Source: Lysinibacillus sp. SGAir0095
GTDB taxonomy: Bacteria; Bacillota; Bacilli; Bacillales_A; Planococcaceae
Assembly: GCF_005491425.1 (NCBI RefSeq)
Contig: NZ_CP028083.1
Location: forward strand, 334,001 to 398,000
DNA length: 64,000 bases
Direction of reading: 5' to 3'
The number at the start of each line of letters is the position of its first letter. Within the stretch, counting starts at the first letter, position 1. Shown here in pieces: positions 60,679 through 64,000 of the stretch. The position numbers and the translations under genes were made by a program. The notes below the pieces were generated by a model. It saw only the letters and a program-made list of their open reading frames with translations. It was not told the DNA's origin and did no database searches.

Positions 60679-60722
60679 GAAAAACATCAACTCGGCCAAT
60701 TTGGGTCGAGTTGTGTTTTTCT
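60679..60722 (+). terminator. Second terminator just before the lyase gene
   Basis: AAAACA-CAACTCG pairs with CGAGTTG-TGTTTT and is followed by Ts. It lies 25 bases before the next start codon and could act as an attenuator. Confidence 0.7.
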
Positions 60723-60747
60723 AATACGAACAGTTTGGGGGAATGGG

Positions 60748-61935
60748 ATGAAACATTTTAGTTTTGAGACACCTGAAAGATTGGAGAAAATCTTTTATAA
60801 GCAACCAGAGTCCTTTACTAAGTATTCAGAAAAAGAAGTTCTTTCTTATATGGTGGGTGCAACTCTTTATATGCCGGCAACAAAAGAAAGTATTGCTCAG
60901 GATGTGATTACAAAGAAATTTAAAGAACTGGTTTCGATGGTGATTGATTTAGAGGATGCAGTTGGGGATAACCAGTTGGAGGAAGCAGAGGAACTTTTAG
61001 TCAAGCATCTAGAAACCATCTATTATGCACTGGAAAATCACATCATCACATTCGAGGATTTGCCTCTTATCTTTGTAAGAGTCCGAACGCCTGAACAGTT
61101 TAAGCGAATGAGTTCAAGAATTGGCGTATATAATAGGGTGTTAACTGGATATGTTTTTCCGAAGTTCTCTCCTAAAAATGGCAGGGAATATCTAGAAATA
61201 CTGGACGCAATCAACACGGAGGATATCGTTCTGTATGCCATGCCGATCTTGGAATCTACTGATTTTATCTATAAAGAAGATCGACTGGAATCGTTATTAA
61301 AAACGAAGGAGATCATCGATTCCTATAGTAAATATATTCTAAACATACGAGTTGGTTGTACAGACTTTTGTGGATTGTATGGGATTCGAAGAAATGTAGA
61401 TACGACAATTTATGATGTTTCGATTATCAGAGATTGTTTAGCCGATATATTAAATGTCTTTAATAGACAGCAGGATGGCTATGTCATTTCTGGTCCGGTT
61501 TGGGAGTACTTTTCGAAAGAAGAACGAATTTTAAAACCCCAGCTTCGTGTCAGTCCGTTCGAAGACAGAAATGGCAACACGGGCCTTAAAAAACGTAATG
61601 AATTAATAAACCAATTCCTGGATGGACTTATTAACGAAGTCATTTTAGATAAACTAAATGGCATTATCGGCAAAACGATAATCCACCCAACGCATATCAA
61701 ACCTGTTCATGCCCTTTATACAGTGACGCACGAAGAATATATGGATGCACTAAGTATTATCGATAATGCGGAAGGAAATGTGGGGGTGCTGAAAAGCCAG
61801 TATCAAAATAAGATGAATGAAGTGAAGCCTCATTATTATTGGGCAAAACGCATTTTACTAAGAGCAAAAGCGTTTGGCGTATTTAATGAGCACCAGGATT
61901 ATACAAGTATCATTATAGAAGACGATGAAGAATAA
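60748..61935 (+). CDS. HpcH/HpaI aldolase (CitE-like) of the Ter-associated biosynthetic module
   Basis: A 395-residue TIM-barrel protein of the CitE/HpcH group. DLEDAV at 67-72 is the metal- and substrate-binding motif. FVRVRTPEQF near 108 and a TIIHPTHIKPVHALYTVTHEEY near 310 are also typical. It is longer than ordinary CitE (about 300) with extra N- and C-terminal helices, as in the lyases found beside Ter genes with PRTase-TRSP and StiP proteins. Comparative-genomics work proposed that this set makes a nucleoside-like metabolite. RBS GGGGGAATGGG. Four bases before the next gene. Confidence 0.85.
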   Translation: MKHFSFETPERLEKIFYKQPESFTKYSEKEVLSYMVGATLYMPATKESIAQDVITKKFKELVSMVIDLEDAVGDNQLEEAEELLVKHLETIYYALENHIITFEDLPLIFVRVRTPEQFKRMSSRIGVYNRVLTGYVFPKFSPKNGREYLEILDAINTEDIVLYAMPILESTDFIYKEDRLESLLKTKEIIDSYSKYILNIRVGCTDFCGLYGIRRNVDTTIYDVSIIRDCLADILNVFNRQQDGYVISGPVWEYFSKEERILKPQLRVSPFEDRNGNTGLKKRNELINQFLDGLINEVILDKLNGIIGKTIIHPTHIKPVHALYTVTHEEYMDALSIIDNAEGNVGVLKSQYQNKMNEVKPHYYWAKRILLRAKAFGVFNEHQDYTSIIIEDDEE

Positions 61936-61947
61936 CGATTGGGAGCG

Positions 61948-63327
61948 ATGACGCTGAAACCTGTTGAAAATAAAGAAGTATATCATGTATTAAATAATCT
62001 GACTGTTGAAGTTGAAGTGATGAATAATCCCTACAATTTTCAGCTAGGACAGTTATTTCAAATGGCAGCAAGAATTAATAAAAACAGAAGCTTCTTATTT
62101 GTGAGCAAGGTTTTAGGAAAGCATCTTGCCGTCAACCCTAAAATACCTTTGCTTGTAGGAAGTTTACTAGCGATACGCTATTTAGAAGTTGTTCATGGAG
62201 AAAGCGACGCACGTGCCGAAAAAATTGCAAAGGCCATTCAAACAAATGAAGGGCTGGAGGAAATATGGGCTTCACTTCAAAAAGACCCAGTTACACTTCC
62301 AAGGGCAACAACTTTTGTCGGCTTTGCAGAAACAGCAACAGCACTGGGTCATGCGGTTTTTAGTACATTTAGCAATCATGCTAAGTACATCCATACAACA
62401 AGAGAACAAATTGACAATCTCCAGTCCATTATTAATTTTGAAGAAGAGCATTCTCATGCAACAAGTCATAGAGTCTATGCACTGGATTCGGAATTTTTCC
62501 AAGACGATAGTGAAGTGGTGCTGGTTGACGATGAAGTCACAACAGGAAAAACGGCAATCAATATTATTCGGACAATCAAAGCCGAGTACCCTTTAAAAAA
62601 TAAGTTTACAGTTGTTTCGATTTTAGATTGGCGAACACCGGAGCATCGTGAGCGATACCGTCAATTAGAAGAAGAACTAGACATCACGATTCATACGATT
62701 TCATTAATAGACGGCGTGGTTTCCGTAAGTGGAACACCATCAACAGAAGAAAATGGATTGAAAACAGAAAATACTTTTAGGCCGGAAGTGGTTTATTTAC
62801 CTGTTTGTCATCTATTATCATCAGAGAACTTTCAACAAAGTGCCTCAACTAGTGTCAATGGGATTATAAACAAATCGAGTTATTTGCATGCAACAGGAAG
62901 ATTTGGTCTTTCTATTGAAAAGGAAAAAGAGTTTTCAAACCGCATCCAGGCAGTGGCGAGCTACGTGAAAGAAAAAAGGCGCGGTGAAAAAACATTAGTC
63001 ATTGGTACGGGAGAATTCATGTATTTGCCTATGTATCTTGCTTCTCAAATGGGGGAGGGTGTATATTTTCATTCAACAACACGTAGTCCCATCTATCATA
63101 CAAACCTAAATGACTATACGATTAGGCAAAAATTCATCTTTGATAGTCCCGAGAATCAAGGGGTAACCAACTACCTGTATAATATCCAACCAAATCAATA
63201 TGATGAAGTGTTTATTATTTTTGAAAGAATGTCTTCACTAGAAGCGGCAAGCCCACTAATCGAAGAGTTAAGCAAAGTGAACATCCCCTTTATCAATATA
63301 GTCAATATGACAGAAATCGTAGAGTAG
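61948..63327 (+). CDS. Phosphoribosyltransferase-TRSP domain protein (Ter-associated)
   Basis: About 459 residues. The first half is a phosphoribosyltransferase with the PRPP motif VVLVDDEVTTGKTAINII near residues 190-207. The second half, after DITIHTISLIDG, is the TRSP-type C-terminal domain (TGRFGLSIEKEKEF, then LVIGTGEFMYLPMYLASQMG and HSTTRSPIYH). Both match the PRTase of the Ter-linked nucleoside-like pathway. ATG 61948 has GGGAG very close; TTG 61939 in frame is an alternative. Follows the CitE-like gene by a few bases and precedes the StiP-like gene by 40. Confidence 0.85.
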   Translation: MTLKPVENKEVYHVLNNLTVEVEVMNNPYNFQLGQLFQMAARINKNRSFLFVSKVLGKHLAVNPKIPLLVGSLLAIRYLEVVHGESDARAEKIAKAIQTNEGLEEIWASLQKDPVTLPRATTFVGFAETATALGHAVFSTFSNHAKYIHTTREQIDNLQSIINFEEEHSHATSHRVYALDSEFFQDDSEVVLVDDEVTTGKTAINIIRTIKAEYPLKNKFTVVSILDWRTPEHRERYRQLEEELDITIHTISLIDGVVSVSGTPSTEENGLKTENTFRPEVVYLPVCHLLSSENFQQSASTSVNGIINKSSYLHATGRFGLSIEKEKEFSNRIQAVASYVKEKRRGEKTLVIGTGEFMYLPMYLASQMGEGVYFHSTTRSPIYHTNLNDYTIRQKFIFDSPENQGVTNYLYNIQPNQYDEVFIIFERMSSLEAASPLIEELSKVNIPFINIVNMTEIVE

Positions 63328-63367
63328 AGGAGCAAACGCCAACGACAAAAGCATGGAGGCAATATGT

Positions 63368-64000
63368 ATGAACAAACCAATTGTGAAACCGGATAAAATG
63401 GGAAGCTACCTGGAAAAGGATGTCGTTTTTTTATTACGGGATATCAGCAATTTTAAGATTGAAAGAAAGTCAGAGGAAAGAGAAAAACTGATTCAATCGG
63501 GTACACATTATTCGGAAATGCTGCCGGTAGAATACCAACCAACGAAAGAATATCTATCATTATTTCATGATACGTTAGATCAATACTCAAAACGTGTGGC
63601 CATCGCGGTCGGCGTCGTTGCCGAGCAAATCAAGGAAAGAAACGGTCTTGAGCATCTTGTGCTTGTGAGCTTGGCAAGAGCTGGCACACCAATTGGCATA
63701 TTGATTAAGAGGTATTTAGCATTTAAATATAAAGTGGAAATCCCGCATTACTCGATCTCGATTATTCGTGGGCGAGGATTTGATGAGACGGCGATTGACT
63801 ATATTTTTGACCAACATGCGGAGGCAAAAATTCAATTTGTTGATGGCTGGACAGGAAAAGGGGCCATTACTAAAGAGTTAGAAAAATCATGTAAGGCTTA
63901 TACTGAGAAGCATGGCAAGAAATTGGACCCGAGTCTAAGTGTTTTGGCGGACCCTGGTCATTGTGTAAGTATTTATGGGACACGGGACGATTTTTTAATT
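63368..64000 (+). CDS. StiP-family protein (putative cysteine protease), 5' part, cut by window end
   Basis: ATG 63368 after TGGAGGC opens a frame that runs off the window (211 codons seen). The start PIVKPDKMGSYLEKDVVFLLRDIS and the segment LVLVSLARAGTPIGILIKRYL, followed by IPHYSISIIRGRGFDETAIDYI and VDGWTGKGAITKEL, are typical of StiP-family proteins. These have a PRTase-like fold and are encoded with TerD/TerC, CitE-like and PRTase-TRSP genes. Despite the family name, protease activity is not evident from the visible part. Third gene of the module. Confidence 0.82.
   Translation, partial: MNKPIVKPDKMGSYLEKDVVFLLRDISNFKIERKSEEREKLIQSGTHYSEMLPVEYQPTKEYLSLFHDTLDQYSKRVAIAVGVVAEQIKERNGLEHLVLVSLARAGTPIGILIKRYLAFKYKVEIPHYSISIIRGRGFDETAIDYIFDQHAEAKIQFVDGWTGKGAITKELEKSCKAYTEKHGKKLDPSLSVLADPGHCVSIYGTRDDFLI

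Noticed and set aside
62189-62596. 135-codon frame within the PRTase-TRSP gene
   Set aside because: Same-strand shadow in another frame; the PRTase motif is in the longer frame.

Overview
The window is low-GC Gram-positive DNA from a Bacillales bacterium. Strong AGGAGG-type ribosome binding sites, frequent TTG/GTG starts, many rho-independent terminators and lipobox lipoproteins point that way. So do gene sets matching known Bacillus neighbourhoods: yfiY/yfiZ/yfhA, ykkCD behind a guanidine-I riboswitch, helD, ywrD with ywrB/ywrA, the puc genes and yceCDEF. A Caryophanaceae/Lysinibacillus-like host is my guess, not proven here. I see no rRNA or tRNA, CRISPR array, intact IS or prophage.

Layout. 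0-5 kb: the end of a ring-cleaving dioxygenase, an aldo/keto reductase, a luciferase-like oxidoreductase and a DUF2441-like gene, with two clusters of a ~155-168 bp repeat in opposite orientation around the last of these. 5-8.5 kb: Fur-controlled siderophore uptake (two FecCD permeases divergent from a binding lipoprotein, no ATPase). 8.6-10.4 kb: HtrA-like protease without PDZ, then a guanidine-I riboswitch and a paired SMR exporter. 10.7-11.9 kb: three related low-complexity proteins with strictly alternating strand motifs. 12-24 kb: RNA 2',3'-cyclic phosphodiesterase, two rhodaneses, a 45-residue basic protein, HelD, CopC/CopD, a TetR regulator with a probably leaderless mRNA, GDPD, DUF2804 and a lytic amidase-domain protein that seems to start at ATT. 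24-32 kb: MMPL transporter, GNATs, MtlD, HAD, HEAT and NUDIX proteins.

32-40 kb: an NMT1/THI5-type ABC importer followed by amidase, FAH-family hydrolase, gamma-glutamyltransferase-like enzyme and a split chromate-type transporter pair, all on one strand. This looks like an uptake-and-hydrolysis pathway with unknown substrate. 40-50 kb: purine degradation. One arm (minus strand) has a flavin monooxygenase, HIU hydrolase, OHCU decarboxylase, urate/xanthine permease and PucR. The other arm (plus strand) has allantoate amidohydrolase, ureidoglycine-glyoxylate aminotransferase and allantoinase. Together they cover urate to glyoxylate, except that no uricase is present; the flavoenzyme is the candidate urate hydroxylase.

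50-57 kb: an accessory-looking stretch with an orphan ParA, an orphan Spo0B-type sensor kinase, a zinc-ribbon/unknown gene pair, a type I toxin-antitoxin locus too small for normal gene calling, a small lipoprotein and a diguanylate cyclase. 57.8-64 kb: Ter stress genes (three TerD, one TerC), then CitE-like lyase, PRTase-TRSP protein and a StiP-family protein cut by the window end.
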